64,000 nucleotides of DNA from Nocardia amikacinitolerans NBRC 108937. GTDB taxonomy: Bacteria > Actinomycetota > Actinomycetes > Mycobacteriales > Mycobacteriaceae. The DNA is taken from contig NZ_BDAU01000032.1 of the NCBI RefSeq assembly GCF_001612615.1, forward strand, positions 62,001 to 126,000, given 5' to 3'. Numbering within the stretch: position 1 is the stretch's first letter; each line of letters starts with the position of its first letter. The position numbers and the translations under genes were made by a program. This document shows, one piece after another, positions 7,690-32,044 of the stretch. The notes under the pieces were generated by a model. It searched no databases. It was not told the origin of the DNA and was given only the letters and a program-made list of their open reading frames with translations.

Positions 7690-8409
7690 TCAGCTCAGGC
7701 GGTGCTTGGCGAGAAGCGCTGAATCTTCGAGGATTTCGTCGATCGGACCGTTCGCGACGATGTGGCCCGCGTCGAGGATCACCGCGCGTTCGCAGACGCG
7801 CTCTGCGTAGGGCAGGTCGTGGGTCACCATGAGGATCGTTGTGGGCAAGGTCAGGAGGATGTCGGCGAGTTCGCGGCGGGCGACCGGGTCGAGGTTGGCG
7901 GCGGGCTCGTCGAGCACGAGCACCTCCGGCCTGCACGCGAGGACGGTGGCCAAGGCGGCGCGGCGGCGTTCGCCGACCGAGAGGTGCGTCGGGGAGCGAT
8001 CGGCCCGGTCCGTCATGCCGACCGCCGCGAGCGCGTCGCGCACGTCCGCGGCGAGACGTTCGCCCCGGACGCCGAAATTCGCCGGACCGAAGGCGACGTC
8101 CTGTTCGACGGTCGGCATGAACAGCTGGTCGTTGGGGTCCTGGAAGACGACGCCGACGCGTTGGCGGATGCTGCGAACAGTGTCGCGGTCCAGACGGGTT
8201 CCGCCGATGTGGACCTCCCCCGACGCGGCGGTGAGGACACCGTTCAGGTGCAGCATCAGCGTGGATTTTCCCGCGCCGTTGGGGCCGAGGACGGCCACCC
8301 GTTCCCCGGTGGCGATGTCGAGATTCACGCCGTGCAGGGCGCCGGTTCCGTCGGGATAGGCGAAGGTCAGGTCGACCAGGCGCACCGCGGGTGTCGTCGG
8401 CTCGGTCAC
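7690..8409 (-). CDS. cbiO: Energy-coupling-factor ATPase CbiO (cobalt/nickel import)
   Basis: A 239-residue ABC ATPase with Walker A GPNGAGKST (residues 42-50), Q-loop VVFQDPNDQ, signature LSVGERRRAA, Walker B VLVLDEP and the switch His in MVTHDLPYAE. It starts at GTG 8409, overlapping the cbiQ stop as GTGA. With CbiQ and CbiMN it forms a group I ECF importer for Co2+ or Ni2+. Last gene of the cbiMN-cbiQ-cbiO operon. Confidence 0.95.
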   Translation of the reverse strand: MTEPTTPAVRLVDLTFAYPDGTGALHGVNLDIATGERVAVLGPNGAGKSTLMLHLNGVLTAASGEVHIGGTRLDRDTVRSIRQRVGVVFQDPNDQLFMPTVEQDVAFGPANFGVRGERLAADVRDALAAVGMTDRADRSPTHLSVGERRRAALATVLACRPEVLVLDEPAANLDPVARRELADILLTLPTTILMVTHDLPYAERVCERAVILDAGHIVANGPIDEILEDSALLAKHRLS

Positions 8410-9161
8410 CGGACCGCCCACGCGCTCAGGCAGACGCAGATCGCGGTGGCCGCAGGCAGCAAGCCGAAGAGCCACTGCGCTCGGGTTGCCGACTGGAGAC
8501 CGAAATAGGTTGTCGTTCCGTCGAATCCGCGCGACAACATCGCCAGATGTACGCGTTCGCCCCGTTCGTAGGACCGCAGGAACAACTGGCCGGCGCCTCG
8601 GGCCGTCGCACCGGCCTGGCGCAGTGTGCGCGGGTCGTCGCCGCGCGAGATTCGGGCCGTGCGCATTCGCGCCGCCTCGTCCACGAGCACATCCACATAC
8701 CGAAGCATGAGCACCACGATCATGACGATCACACCGGGCACACGCAGCCTGGCCAGCCCGGCGGGCAACTGGCCGACGCTCGTCGTCGCGGCCAAGGTCA
8801 GCGAGATACCCACGCCAAGGGTGCCTTTGGCGACGATTCCCCACGCGGCGTACAGACCGGTCGTCGACAGCGACAGCCCGGCGAAGACCGTCCTCGGTTC
8901 GCCCGCGGCAAACGGCAACAGTATCGCCAACACCACGAAGGGCGCTTCGATCAGCAGGCGCGGCGCGATCCACCCCAGCGGGATACCGATCCACCACCAC
9001 AGCGCGACCAGACCGAGTGCGTAGCAACCGAACGGCCAGAACAGTTCTCGCGGCGTCGCGACGACAGCGAAGATCGCGATCACCGCGCAGACGATCTTCA
9101 CTTCGACCGGCGCGCGATGGGCGGGCGAATTTCCCGGAAGGTACAGCCAGTGATCACTCAC
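8406..9161 (-). CDS. cbiQ: Energy-coupling-factor transmembrane protein CbiQ
   Basis: A 251-residue membrane protein with five or so hydrophobic segments. It carries the two CbiQ coupling motifs in the cytoplasmic loop: ARMRTARISRG and, later, SYERGERVHLAMLSRGF (the A-R-G pattern that contacts the ATPase). Its start at ATG 9161 overlaps the cbiM stop by 8 bp and its stop overlaps cbiO. It is the T-component linking ATP hydrolysis to the metal-binding CbiMN subunit. Confidence 0.93.
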   Translation of the reverse strand: MSDHWLYLPGNSPAHRAPVEVKIVCAVIAIFAVVATPRELFWPFGCYALGLVALWWWIGIPLGWIAPRLLIEAPFVVLAILLPFAAGEPRTVFAGLSLSTTGLYAAWGIVAKGTLGVGISLTLAATTSVGQLPAGLARLRVPGVIVMIVVLMLRYVDVLVDEAARMRTARISRGDDPRTLRQAGATARGAGQLFLRSYERGERVHLAMLSRGFDGTTTYFGLQSATRAQWLFGLLPAATAICVCLSAWAVR

Positions 9162-10233
9162 CTCTGGCCGACTCCGGCCCGGCGACGGCGGCTTTGTCCT
9201 CCCCGGAAGGCGTCCGATCCTTCCGTCCCGCCCGGACCGTTCGAAGCAGAGCGAACAGCGCGGCGAACGCGGCGGCGACGCCGAGAATGCCTGCGATACC
9301 GCTCAATTCGTCGTTACCGTCGATCGCGTAGTCGGCCAGCGGGGAGTTCGCGAGCCGATGTTCTTCGGCGCTCTGAGCGATGCATTCGCCGTGCAGTTCT
9401 TCGGCGCCGTCCACTTCGACCACCGTGCATCCGCGTTGGGTTGTGGCATCGAGCCCGTCCGGTTGCGAACTGGCCAGGTAGGACAGCGCGCCCGCGACGA
9501 GCACCGCGACCGCCGCGAACGCCCACAGGAAACCGGTCGTCGAGAGTCTCGCGCGCGGCGGAGCCGTGTCGGTTCGGCGTCGACCGGTGACGCGCAACAG
9601 GTAGACGAGATCGGGTCGCGCCTTCACCACGGCGACAACGGTGATCGCGGTGATGATTCCCTCTCCGACACCGATCATCGCGTGGGTGATCGACATGTAT
9701 CCCGCGACGGCGCCGACGGTCGACCCCGCCGCACCACCGATCGCATACTCGACGACGAAACCCATTGCGGCGGCGAATGTTCCGACAAATGCCGCGACGA
9801 AGGCGGTGACAGCGATTCCGGAGCCCGCTCGCTTGGCCAGCACCGGCGGTATCAGGCGTGCGACCGAGTACCCCGCCGCGACGCCGATCAGCGCCATATT
9901 GGTGACGTTGGCGCCCAACGCGCTCAGTCCGCCATCGGCGAAAAGCAGCGCCTGGACGACGAGCACGATCGCGACACACAGTGCGCCGACATATGGTCCG
10001 ACCAGGATCGCGGCGAGCGCCCCGCCGAGCAGATGTCCGCTCACGCCGGGCAGGATCGGAAAGTTCACCATCTGCACCGCGAAGATGAACGCGGCCACCA
10101 GACCCGCCATGGGAACGGCACGTTCATCCAGCTCGGCACGCGCCCGCCACGCGGCGAAACCTGTTCCGGCGACGGCGATCAGGACGAAGACCAAGGACGT
10201 CGGAGCGTCGATGATGCCGTCGCTCATATGCAT
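9154..10233 (-). CDS. cbiM: CbiM-CbiN fusion, substrate-specific subunit of cobalt/nickel ECF importer
   Basis: A 359-residue protein. The start MHMSDG (ATG 10233) matches the conserved CbiM N-terminus, whose His2 is a metal ligand after exposure of the N-terminus. Residues 1-210 are the multi-helix CbiM part (PGVSGHLLGGALAAIL, SITHAMIGVGEGIITA). The C-terminal part has two transmembrane helices around an external loop with the PDGL motif (SSQPDGLDATTQRG), which is the CbiN signature. M and N are separate genes in many bacteria and fused here. Divergent from an ArsR-type sensor with an operator-like repeat between, implying repression when metal is sufficient. Ni and Co specificity cannot be told apart by sequence alone. 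Confidence 0.93.
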   Translation of the reverse strand: MHMSDGIIDAPTSLVFVLIAVAGTGFAAWRARAELDERAVPMAGLVAAFIFAVQMVNFPILPGVSGHLLGGALAAILVGPYVGALCVAIVLVVQALLFADGGLSALGANVTNMALIGVAAGYSVARLIPPVLAKRAGSGIAVTAFVAAFVGTFAAAMGFVVEYAIGGAAGSTVGAVAGYMSITHAMIGVGEGIITAITVVAVVKARPDLVYLLRVTGRRRTDTAPPRARLSTTGFLWAFAAVAVLVAGALSYLASSQPDGLDATTQRGCTVVEVDGAEELHGECIAQSAEEHRLANSPLADYAIDGNDELSGIAGILGVAAAFAALFALLRTVRAGRKDRTPSGEDKAAVAGPESARGE

Positions 10234-10283
10234 GGCCACTGTGTAATCGCTCACCCCCCAAGACGATACGCTGGATATCTGCG

Positions 10284-10301
10284 CATGTGAACACATGTGA
10301 A
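10284..10301 (+). promoter_or_regulatory. ArsR-type operator between cbiM and arsR
   Basis: CATGTG-AA-CACATG is a perfect 14-bp inverted repeat (10284-10297). It is also two direct copies of CATGTGAA exactly 10 bp apart (10284 and 10294). The TGAACA core is the hallmark of SmtB/ArsR-family metal-sensor operators. It lies 51 bp upstream of cbiM and 70 bp upstream of the regulator, inside the divergent promoter region 10234-10353. Confidence 0.6.
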
Positions 10302-10353
10302 GTCATGGGCGCGGAGACTGGCCCTACGCACGCGCGACCGGCAGAGTGGAGAC

Positions 10354-10704
10354 GTGGCAGTCAGTCTTCCGCTGGATCCCGATCACGCGAGCCGCGCGGC
10401 ATCGGGACTGGATATCGTCGGCATCGATCAGTGGGCCGGTCGTTTCGATCTGCTTTCCGATGCCCATCGACTTCGGCTCCTGGTATGCCTGCACCACGCG
10501 CCCGATATCAGCGTCAGCGATCTCGCCGCAGCGGTCGGTAAGTCCGGAACCGCTGTCTCCCAAGCTCTTCGGCTGCTTCGCCAGCAGGGCTGGGTGACCA
10601 GCACCAAGGACGGGCGCATCGTCCGCTACCGCCTGGCCGACGACACGATCCACGAGCTGCTGCATTGGATCGGAGCCACCCATGCCGAGGAGACGGTCCG
10701 GTGA
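10354..10704 (+). CDS. ArsR/SmtB-family metal-sensing repressor (NmtR/KmtR type)
   Basis: A 116-residue winged-helix repressor starting at GTG 10354 after GGAGA. The recognition helix is SVSDLAAAVGKSGTAVSQALRLL and the wing is TKDGRIVRYRL. The C-terminal helix, DDTIHELLHWIGATHAEE, holds an Asp, three His and two Glu in the place where NmtR, KmtR and CzrA bind Ni, Co or Zn. There is no CxC metal site in helix 3, so it is not an arsenic/cadmium sensor. Divergent from the cbi importer, it most likely represses uptake when Ni or Co is high, or is used as an uptake-specific sensor; the metal is unproven. Confidence 0.85.
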   Translation: MAVSLPLDPDHASRAASGLDIVGIDQWAGRFDLLSDAHRLRLLVCLHHAPDISVSDLAAAVGKSGTAVSQALRLLRQQGWVTSTKDGRIVRYRLADDTIHELLHWIGATHAEETVR

Positions 10705-10734
10705 GCGACGTGGTCTCGCGGTTCGACGGCGCGA

Positions 10735-11562
10735 TCAGCGCACCGGTTGGAACGGTCGGATCTCGTCTTCGCCGGGCCGGATGACACCGGCGTACGACTC
10801 GGGGACCTCGTTCCACGCGCCTTCGAGGTCGCGCAGCGGTTCGGAGACCACGAACCGCGTCTCGTCGCCCAACCGGTGCAGTACTTCCACCTCCGGATGG
10901 AGGGCGCGAACCTTCTCCATGGCGGTCGAGAAGAACAGCGACCGCGTCCGGCCCTCGCTCGAGTAGCGGAAGACCCACAGGGAGGTGCCGTCCGTCGTCG
11001 CGACCGTCATCTGCACCGGGTTCTCGACGCCGTGGCGGGCGCCGACGTCCTCGACGAATCCGACCGCACGCGCGACCGCGGCGAACGGGTCCTCGGTGAG
11101 ACCGAAGGTCAGCGCAAGGAAGAAGAGGGTCTCGGAGTCCGTGGAGCCTTCGATGTCGCGGTAGAGGCCGGGGTCGACAGCCATCGCGAGGTCGCGCTTG
11201 ACCTCGGAGAATCCTCGCAGTGCGCCGTTGTGCATCCACAGCCAGTTGCCGTACCGGAACGGGTGGCAGTTGCTGCGCTGCACCGGGGTGCCCGTCGACG
11301 CGCGCACATGCGCGAACAGCAGCGGCGTACGAATCTGCCGGGAGAGTTCCTGGAGATTGCGCTCGTTCCACGCGGGTTCGATGCATTTGAAGACCGCGGG
11401 CGTGGGGCCCTCGCCGTACCACCCGATGCCGAAACCGTCGCCGTTCGTGGTGGTCGCGCCCATGCGCGAGTGCAGGCTCTGGTCGATCAGGGAGTGGACA
11501 GGTCGGAACAGCAGGTCCTCGATGAGGATCGGATCGCCGGAGTATGCCATCCACCTGCACAC
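10735..11562 (-). CDS. Class II glutamine amidotransferase domain protein (YafJ-like)
   Basis: A 275-residue single-domain N-terminal-nucleophile amidotransferase. It starts with GTG 11562 (read as Met) followed directly by Cys2, which becomes the catalytic N-terminal residue after Met removal. Other motifs are NGDGFGIGWYG, the RAST segment (FAHVRASTGTP) and the glutamine-binding HNGALRGF. YafJ-like proteins lack a synthase domain; EgtC of ergothioneine synthesis is one member, but no other egt genes are present here. It is convergent with arsR (30 bp) and divergent from an amidohydrolase. Function: hydrolysis of a gamma-glutamyl amide, exact substrate unknown. Confidence 0.9.
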   Translation of the reverse strand: MCRWMAYSGDPILIEDLLFRPVHSLIDQSLHSRMGATTTNGDGFGIGWYGEGPTPAVFKCIEPAWNERNLQELSRQIRTPLLFAHVRASTGTPVQRSNCHPFRYGNWLWMHNGALRGFSEVKRDLAMAVDPGLYRDIEGSTDSETLFFLALTFGLTEDPFAAVARAVGFVEDVGARHGVENPVQMTVATTDGTSLWVFRYSSEGRTRSLFFSTAMEKVRALHPEVEVLHRLGDETRFVVSEPLRDLEGAWNEVPESYAGVIRPGEDEIRPFQPVR

Positions 11563-11707
11563 CTCTTCATTGAAGACCCGGACGGCGCGGTTGTGTCGGG
11601 TTTCGGGAATTCAGCCGCCCCAGCTGGGGGTTTGCCAGCAGGGACGGACGAGGCCCACCTCGGAGATATCTGAATATTTCGTCACTACCCTAGAGAAATC
11701 GCGGTTA

Positions 11708-11723
11708 TTGATGATATCGTCAA
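11708..11723 (+). promoter_or_regulatory. Near-perfect palindrome upstream of the amidohydrolase gene
   Basis: TTGATGATATCGTCAA is a 16-bp palindrome with one mismatched pair. It lies 51 bp upstream of the amidohydrolase start, in the AT-richer divergent region 11563-11773. This is the size and symmetry of a TetR- or GntR-type operator; no regulator gene is adjacent. Confidence 0.45.
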
Positions 11724-11773
11724 CAAAAGTAGGCGTGTGACCTGCACAACCGCGGCCAACCGCAGGAGGAACC

Positions 11774-12811
11774 ATGGCGAGCGACCGCATCGACGTGCAT
11801 CAGCACCTGATCCCGCCCGTCTACCGCGAGGCGCTGCGGGCACACGGAATCGACGCACCGGGTGGCCGCGAGCTGCCCGAATGGACACCCGACGCGGCGT
11901 TGCGGTTGATGTCGTCGGCGGGCATCGGGTCCGCAATCCTTTCGGTGTCGACTCCCGGTACGGCGTTCCTGACGGATCCCGCCGAAGCCGCGAACCTGGC
12001 TCGCGCGGTCAACGACTACGCCGCGAAGCTCAGCGCCGATCACCCCGATCGCTTCGGGTTCTTCGCCACGGTGCCGATGCCCGATGTGGCGGCGGCCGCC
12101 GCCGAAGCGAGGCGAGCCCTGGACGACCTCCGGGCCGATGGTTGCGTTCTGCTCGGCAATTCCCGCGGCGCCTACCTCGGCGACGAAGGCCAAGACGACC
12201 TGTTCCGCGTCCTCGACGACCGCTCGGCGGTTGTCCTCGTGCATCCGGCGGACCTGCCCGCCGACCCCGCCCCCGGCGTACCACCCTTCGCCACGGACTT
12301 CCTGCTCGACACGACACGCGCGGCATATCTCCTGGTGCGCAACGGAATCCGCCGCCGCTACCCCAACATCCGCTTCATCCTCAGCCATGCCGGCGGCTTC
12401 GTGCCCTACGCCGCCCACCGCATGTCGCTGAGCATCTTCGACCAGACCGGCGCCAGCCCGGTGGACGTCCTCGACGACTTCGCCGGCTTCTACTTCGACA
12501 CCGCCCTCTCCGCCAGCGCCTCCGCCCTCCCGAGCCTGCTCGCCTTCGCCGAACCCGGCCATGTGCTCTACGGCAGCGACTGGCCCTTCGCCCCGGAACC
12601 CGCCGTGCACTACTTCAACGCAGGCCTCGCCGAATACCCCCACCTCGACGAAACCGCCCGCCGCGGCATCGAACGCACCAACGCGGCAGCACTCTTCCCC
12701 CGCTTCGGCGGCGCGACCCCGCCCCCGGAAACCCCCTTGCTCGCCCGAGCACGGCGAGGTCTGCGGCAACGCGTCTTCCGCACCATCGCCCGCGCCGCGA
12801 GCAAGCACTGA
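11774..12811 (+). CDS. Amidohydrolase-family (ACMSD-like) metal-dependent hydrolase or decarboxylase
   Basis: A 345-residue amidohydrolase-2 protein. Metal ligands are visible in order: the HxH of IDVHQHLIPP, His in VLVHPADLP, His in ILSHAGGFVPY and Asp in LYGSDWPFAP. This set belongs to the ACMSD/gamma-resorcylate decarboxylase/isoorotate decarboxylase group, which act on aromatic or lactone carboxylates with Zn or Mn. ATG 11774 follows a strong AGGAGGAACC site. It appears monocistronic, with an operator-like palindrome upstream. The C-terminal tail (RARRGLRQRVFR) is basic and outside the core fold. Substrate not determinable. Confidence 0.88.
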   Translation: MASDRIDVHQHLIPPVYREALRAHGIDAPGGRELPEWTPDAALRLMSSAGIGSAILSVSTPGTAFLTDPAEAANLARAVNDYAAKLSADHPDRFGFFATVPMPDVAAAAAEARRALDDLRADGCVLLGNSRGAYLGDEGQDDLFRVLDDRSAVVLVHPADLPADPAPGVPPFATDFLLDTTRAAYLLVRNGIRRRYPNIRFILSHAGGFVPYAAHRMSLSIFDQTGASPVDVLDDFAGFYFDTALSASASALPSLLAFAEPGHVLYGSDWPFAPEPAVHYFNAGLAEYPHLDETARRGIERTNAAALFPRFGGATPPPETPLLARARRGLRQRVFRTIARAASKH

Positions 12812-12883
12812 GCCGGGCGATTGCCTGCTACCGCAGAGAGTTCCCCGCGACGACCGGTGGGTAGAACTGCCCGGCTGTGACGC

Positions 12884-12943
12884 TGTCAGCCGGTTGTCGG
12901 TGGGCTGTCAGCGGAGGGGGTCATTGTCTTTCTTGTCAGCCGG
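12884..12943 (+). repeat. Three TGTCAGC(C)GG direct repeats in the leader of the small helical protein
   Basis: TGTCAGCCGG occurs at 12884-12893 and 12934-12943 and as TGTCAGCGG at 12906-12914. They lie in the 167-bp gap between the amidohydrolase stop and the ATG at 12979. They could be a regulator's direct-repeat site; the spacing (22 and 28 bp) is irregular. Confidence 0.3.
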
Positions 12944-12978
12944 ACACGAGGTCCGGGGCCAACAGAAGGAGAAGGACA

Positions 12979-13227
12979 ATGTCGCAGAACACGATCTCGG
13001 GTCTGGTCGCGGATCACATGGAGGCCGCGCGGGTGAAGGCAGATCGGCGGATGGAGGCGGCCGAGGCGGCGCAGGCGCGGGCCGGGGTGCGGATCGAGGA
13101 GGCGAACGGGTTCGTTCGGCCGACCAAGGAGGAGCTCCGGCAGGTGCGGGCGGAGGCGCGGGCGCTCGGCAAGCAGATGGCCGAGGAGCTGAAGGCGCGC
13201 GGGGCCGCGCTGAAGGCCGGGCGATAG
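12979..13227 (+). CDS. Small Ala/Glu/Arg-rich helical protein, function unknown
   Basis: An 82-residue protein starting at ATG 12979, directly after AGAAGGAGAAGGACA, one of the best ribosome sites in the window. It is almost entirely helix-forming, rich in Ala, Glu, Arg and Lys with few aromatic residues (DHMEAARVKADRRMEAAEAA), and likely a coiled coil; there is no signal peptide or membrane segment. It is convergent with the NRPS gene, ending 49 bp from the NRPS stop. Not recognised as a known family. Its codon use matches the neighbours, so it is probably a real gene. Confidence 0.7.
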   Translation: MSQNTISGLVADHMEAARVKADRRMEAAEAAQARAGVRIEEANGFVRPTKEELRQVRAEARALGKQMAEELKARGAALKAGR

Positions 13228-13276
13228 CCGGGGGCGGCGGGGTCGGGTGGTCACCCACGCCGATCCCGCCGAGGCC

Positions 13277-29635
<16,359 letters not shown>

Positions 29636-30073
29636 CCGAGTACTACATCCCTCTCGCGTCCAGCCCGCAGATTTCGTCGAGACCCACGAACCCGGTCGGA
29701 CGACCCGCTGCGGCGGGCCAGTGTCTAACAAAGCAAGCGAGAAGGAATCGATTTACAGGGGGCAATTTCGGCAATTTCGGCCCCTATCAGACCACAGGTC
29801 GGGCCGTGATGAGATGTCAGCCACATTCGCCCAGGCAGGGGCGCACCCGAGCGATTGCCAGATCTTAGCCAGGCCACCCTGTGACCCAGACAGCTGGCCT
29901 TAGCCGGTTCCGCACCGGCGGGCCCGCCGATACCACATCGCGGCGCGACGCGATGGCGATTGGACTCGTTCGAGACACCTTGCGTGCGTTGTACCAAGAT
30001 CGCCTGGCGATTGCTTCGGCGCGTACCGGGACGGTCTCGGGCCGGATCATCCGCCGGGCGAGGGCCGGATCAC
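29636..30073. promoter_or_regulatory. 438-bp leader/promoter region of the NRPS gene
   Basis: No convincing gene lies between the NRPS start and the amidotransferase stop. It contains two tandem 9-bp repeats on the NRPS strand (GCCGAAATT twice, within 29763-29783), bracketed by AGGGG (29757) and CCCCT so that they could sit in a hairpin loop. A perfect 12-bp palindrome GGCGGGCCCGCC is at 29917-29928. Presumably it carries the NRPS promoter and its control sites. Confidence 0.45.
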
Positions 30074-30814
30074 TTACTCGTCGACGCGGTATCGGGTGAC
30101 GAATCGGCGCAGAATCTCCGGCGGGACCGTGATCGATTCGCGGTGGCCCAACTCGGTGAGATAGTCCGCCTCCTCGGGCGCGAAGTACCCCGCGTGGCGA
30201 TAGGCCTCGATGCGGATCGCGAGGCCGTTGCCGTCCAGTTCGGGGTGGAACTGGGTCGCGTACACGTGCCTGCCGGTGCGGATCATCTGCACCGGGCAGC
30301 CGGCCGACCCCGCGAGCAGGGTCGCGCCGGGCGGCACCTCCTGACAGGCCTCCTTGTGGCCGACGAAGGCGCGGAACGACCGCGGCAGGTCGTGCAGGAG
30401 CGGGTCTTCGTCCGCGTGATCGGCCAGTTCGACGGTCTGCGCGCCCGCGGTCTCGCCGTACCGGTCGCCGCCGACCTTCCCACCGAGCACGTCCGCGAGA
30501 ATGCCCAGGCCGTAGCAGGCGCCCAGGTACGGGAAATCGCGGCCGACGATCTCGATCATCAGCTTCTTCAGGCGGGGCTCGAAGCGCCGCTGATAGGGAT
30601 ACTTCTGGTCCTCCGGACTACTGACGTTGCTCGGGCCCCCACCGACGATCACCGCCGAATAGTCGTCGAGGTCGATGTGCGGGAACTCCTCGTCCATCTT
30701 CACCCGCACCACATCGTCGGCTTGGAGCTCGCCGGCGCGCAGGATCGCGCGATACTCGTCGTCCGCCGCGGCACGCTCGGGCCGCAACTGCAAGAGCAGG
30801 CAGGGCTTGGCCAT
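30074..30814 (-). CDS. Class I glutamine amidotransferase (GMP synthase-like GATase1 domain protein)
   Basis: A 246-residue stand-alone GATase1 protein. Catalytic Cys lies in LGACYGLGILADVLGG, His in YATQFHPEL, and the oxyanion region in VIVGGGPSNVS. Proteins of this type often deaminate glutamine or gamma-glutamyl compounds without a fused synthase. The ATG at 30814 (MAKPCLLLQLRPE) is chosen over the ATG at 30883 because the family starts just before the first beta strand; no strong ribosome site is seen. It lies upstream of the NRPS on the same strand but 438 bp away, so a shared transcript is uncertain. Specific substrate unknown. Confidence 0.88.
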   Translation of the reverse strand: MAKPCLLLQLRPERAAADDEYRAILRAGELQADDVVRVKMDEEFPHIDLDDYSAVIVGGGPSNVSSPEDQKYPYQRRFEPRLKKLMIEIVGRDFPYLGACYGLGILADVLGGKVGGDRYGETAGAQTVELADHADEDPLLHDLPRSFRAFVGHKEACQEVPPGATLLAGSAGCPVQMIRTGRHVYATQFHPELDGNGLAIRIEAYRHAGYFAPEEADYLTELGHRESITVPPEILRRFVTRYRVDE

Positions 30815-30934
30815 ATACCGATTGTGCAAGATCGGTGACCACTGGGGAGGGAAGTCCGCACGGCCCCGAGTTTCGGTGGCCAACCTTTCCAGGTCTGTCG
30901 ACCGGCGTGGCGCAGGTCGACGCGGCCGAATTGG

Positions 30935-30993
30935 TTGCGACGTAGGTCACACACCGCTACCCTCCATTCATTCTGAGACGAATTGGTCTCAGA
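30935..30993 (+). promoter_or_regulatory. Promoter and TetR-type operator of the BASS transporter gene
   Basis: A sigma-70-like promoter is readable: TTGCGA (30935-30940), a 17-bp spacer, TACCCT (30958-30963). Directly at the expected start site is TCTGAGAC-GAATTG-GTCTCAGA (30972-30993), a perfect inverted repeat with 8-bp arms. An operator placed at +1 would block initiation when occupied. No regulator gene is adjacent. Confidence 0.55.
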
Positions 30994-31027
30994 TATGGGC
31001 TTCGGCCCGCGAATGCTGAGGAAGAAT

Positions 31028-31912
31028 ATGGACTCTCCGCTCGTATCCGTCGGTCTGCCAGTGGCTTTGGCCGTGATCATGTTCGGCCTCGGGTTGTCGC
31101 TGACGATCGCGGACTTCACCCGCATCGCCCGGAACCCGAAGACCGTGGCGATCGCGCTCGCCTGCCAGCTGGTGGTGTTGCCGATCGTCGCCTTCGGACT
31201 TGTGCTGCTGTTCGATCTGCCGCCGATCCTCGCGGTCGGCATGATGCTGCTCGCGTCCTCGCCGGGCGGGACGACCGCGAACCTGTTCAGCCACCTGTTC
31301 CGCGGCGATGTCGCGCTGAACGTGTCTCTCACCGCGGTCAATTCGATCATCGCGGTGGTCACGGTGCCGCTGGTGACCAACTTCGCCATCGACTACTTCG
31401 ATCCCGACGAGGGCGCGGGCACGGTCGGCCTGCAGTTCGGCAAGGTCGTGCAGGTGTTCGCGATCGTGCTGGTTCCGGTCGCGATCGGGATGGTGGTGCG
31501 GCGGCTGTCCAGCGCGTTCGCCGACCGGATGGACCGGCCGGTGCGCATCGGCTCGGCGCTGACGCTGACGCTGGTCGTCATCGGCACCATGGTCGCCGAG
31601 CGCGACAACCTGGTCGACTACGCCCTCGACGTCGGCGCGGTCACCACACTGTTCTGCCTCGTCAGCCTGACCGCGGGCTACTTCCTCCCCCGCTGGCTCG
31701 GCGTCTCCGACCGCCAAGCCATCGCCTGTTCGATGGAGGTGGGCATCCACAACAGCACCATCGCGATCACCATCGCCATCAGCGTCCTGGACAGCACCGA
31801 AATGGCCGTTCCCGCAGCGGTTTACGGCGTCCTCATGTTCCCCCTCGCCACCGCCGTCGGCTGGCTCCTGACCCGCAGCCAACCCCGCCCCGCCCTCGCC
31901 GAAACCAGCTGA
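31028..31912 (+). CDS. Bile acid:sodium symporter-family (BASS) transporter
   Basis: A 294-residue membrane protein with about nine to ten hydrophobic helices. The family motif LLASSPGGTTANLFSHLFRGDVALNVSLT is present (helix-crossing sodium/substrate region), with a second conserved SMEVGIHNSTIAITIAIS near the C-terminus. BASS proteins import organic anions (bile acids, pyruvate, pantoate and others) with Na+. ATG 31028 follows GAGGAAGAA; a longer start at 30983 would overlap the operator. Transcribed alone from the promoter at 30935-30963. Substrate not predictable, but the operator suggests induction by an organic acid. Confidence 0.9.
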   Translation: MDSPLVSVGLPVALAVIMFGLGLSLTIADFTRIARNPKTVAIALACQLVVLPIVAFGLVLLFDLPPILAVGMMLLASSPGGTTANLFSHLFRGDVALNVSLTAVNSIIAVVTVPLVTNFAIDYFDPDEGAGTVGLQFGKVVQVFAIVLVPVAIGMVVRRLSSAFADRMDRPVRIGSALTLTLVVIGTMVAERDNLVDYALDVGAVTTLFCLVSLTAGYFLPRWLGVSDRQAIACSMEVGIHNSTIAITIAISVLDSTEMAVPAAVYGVLMFPLATAVGWLLTRSQPRPALAETS

Positions 31913-32044
31913 GGTCCGTTGGCGGAGGACATCTCCCCGACCGGCACGGCCGCGCGATCGCCGCTCGCCCGCACGTGGCGGCCCGCCGCCGACCGGCGGC
32001 AGATCGCGATCGCGCACGGCGGCCGCCGTCGATCCAGCGCAACG

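Noticed and set aside
8409..9027. Extending cbiO upstream to give a 445-residue protein
   Set aside because: The extra sequence is an out-of-frame reading of cbiQ; the ABC domain begins properly at GTG 8409.
10735..11562. EgtC of an ergothioneine cluster
   Set aside because: The domain fits YafJ/EgtC, but egtA, egtB, egtD and egtE are not adjacent.
29820..30073. tRNA or small gene in the gap upstream of the NRPS
   Set aside because: No cloverleaf or TTCGA-type T-loop with acceptor pairing could be found, and short frames lack ribosome sites.
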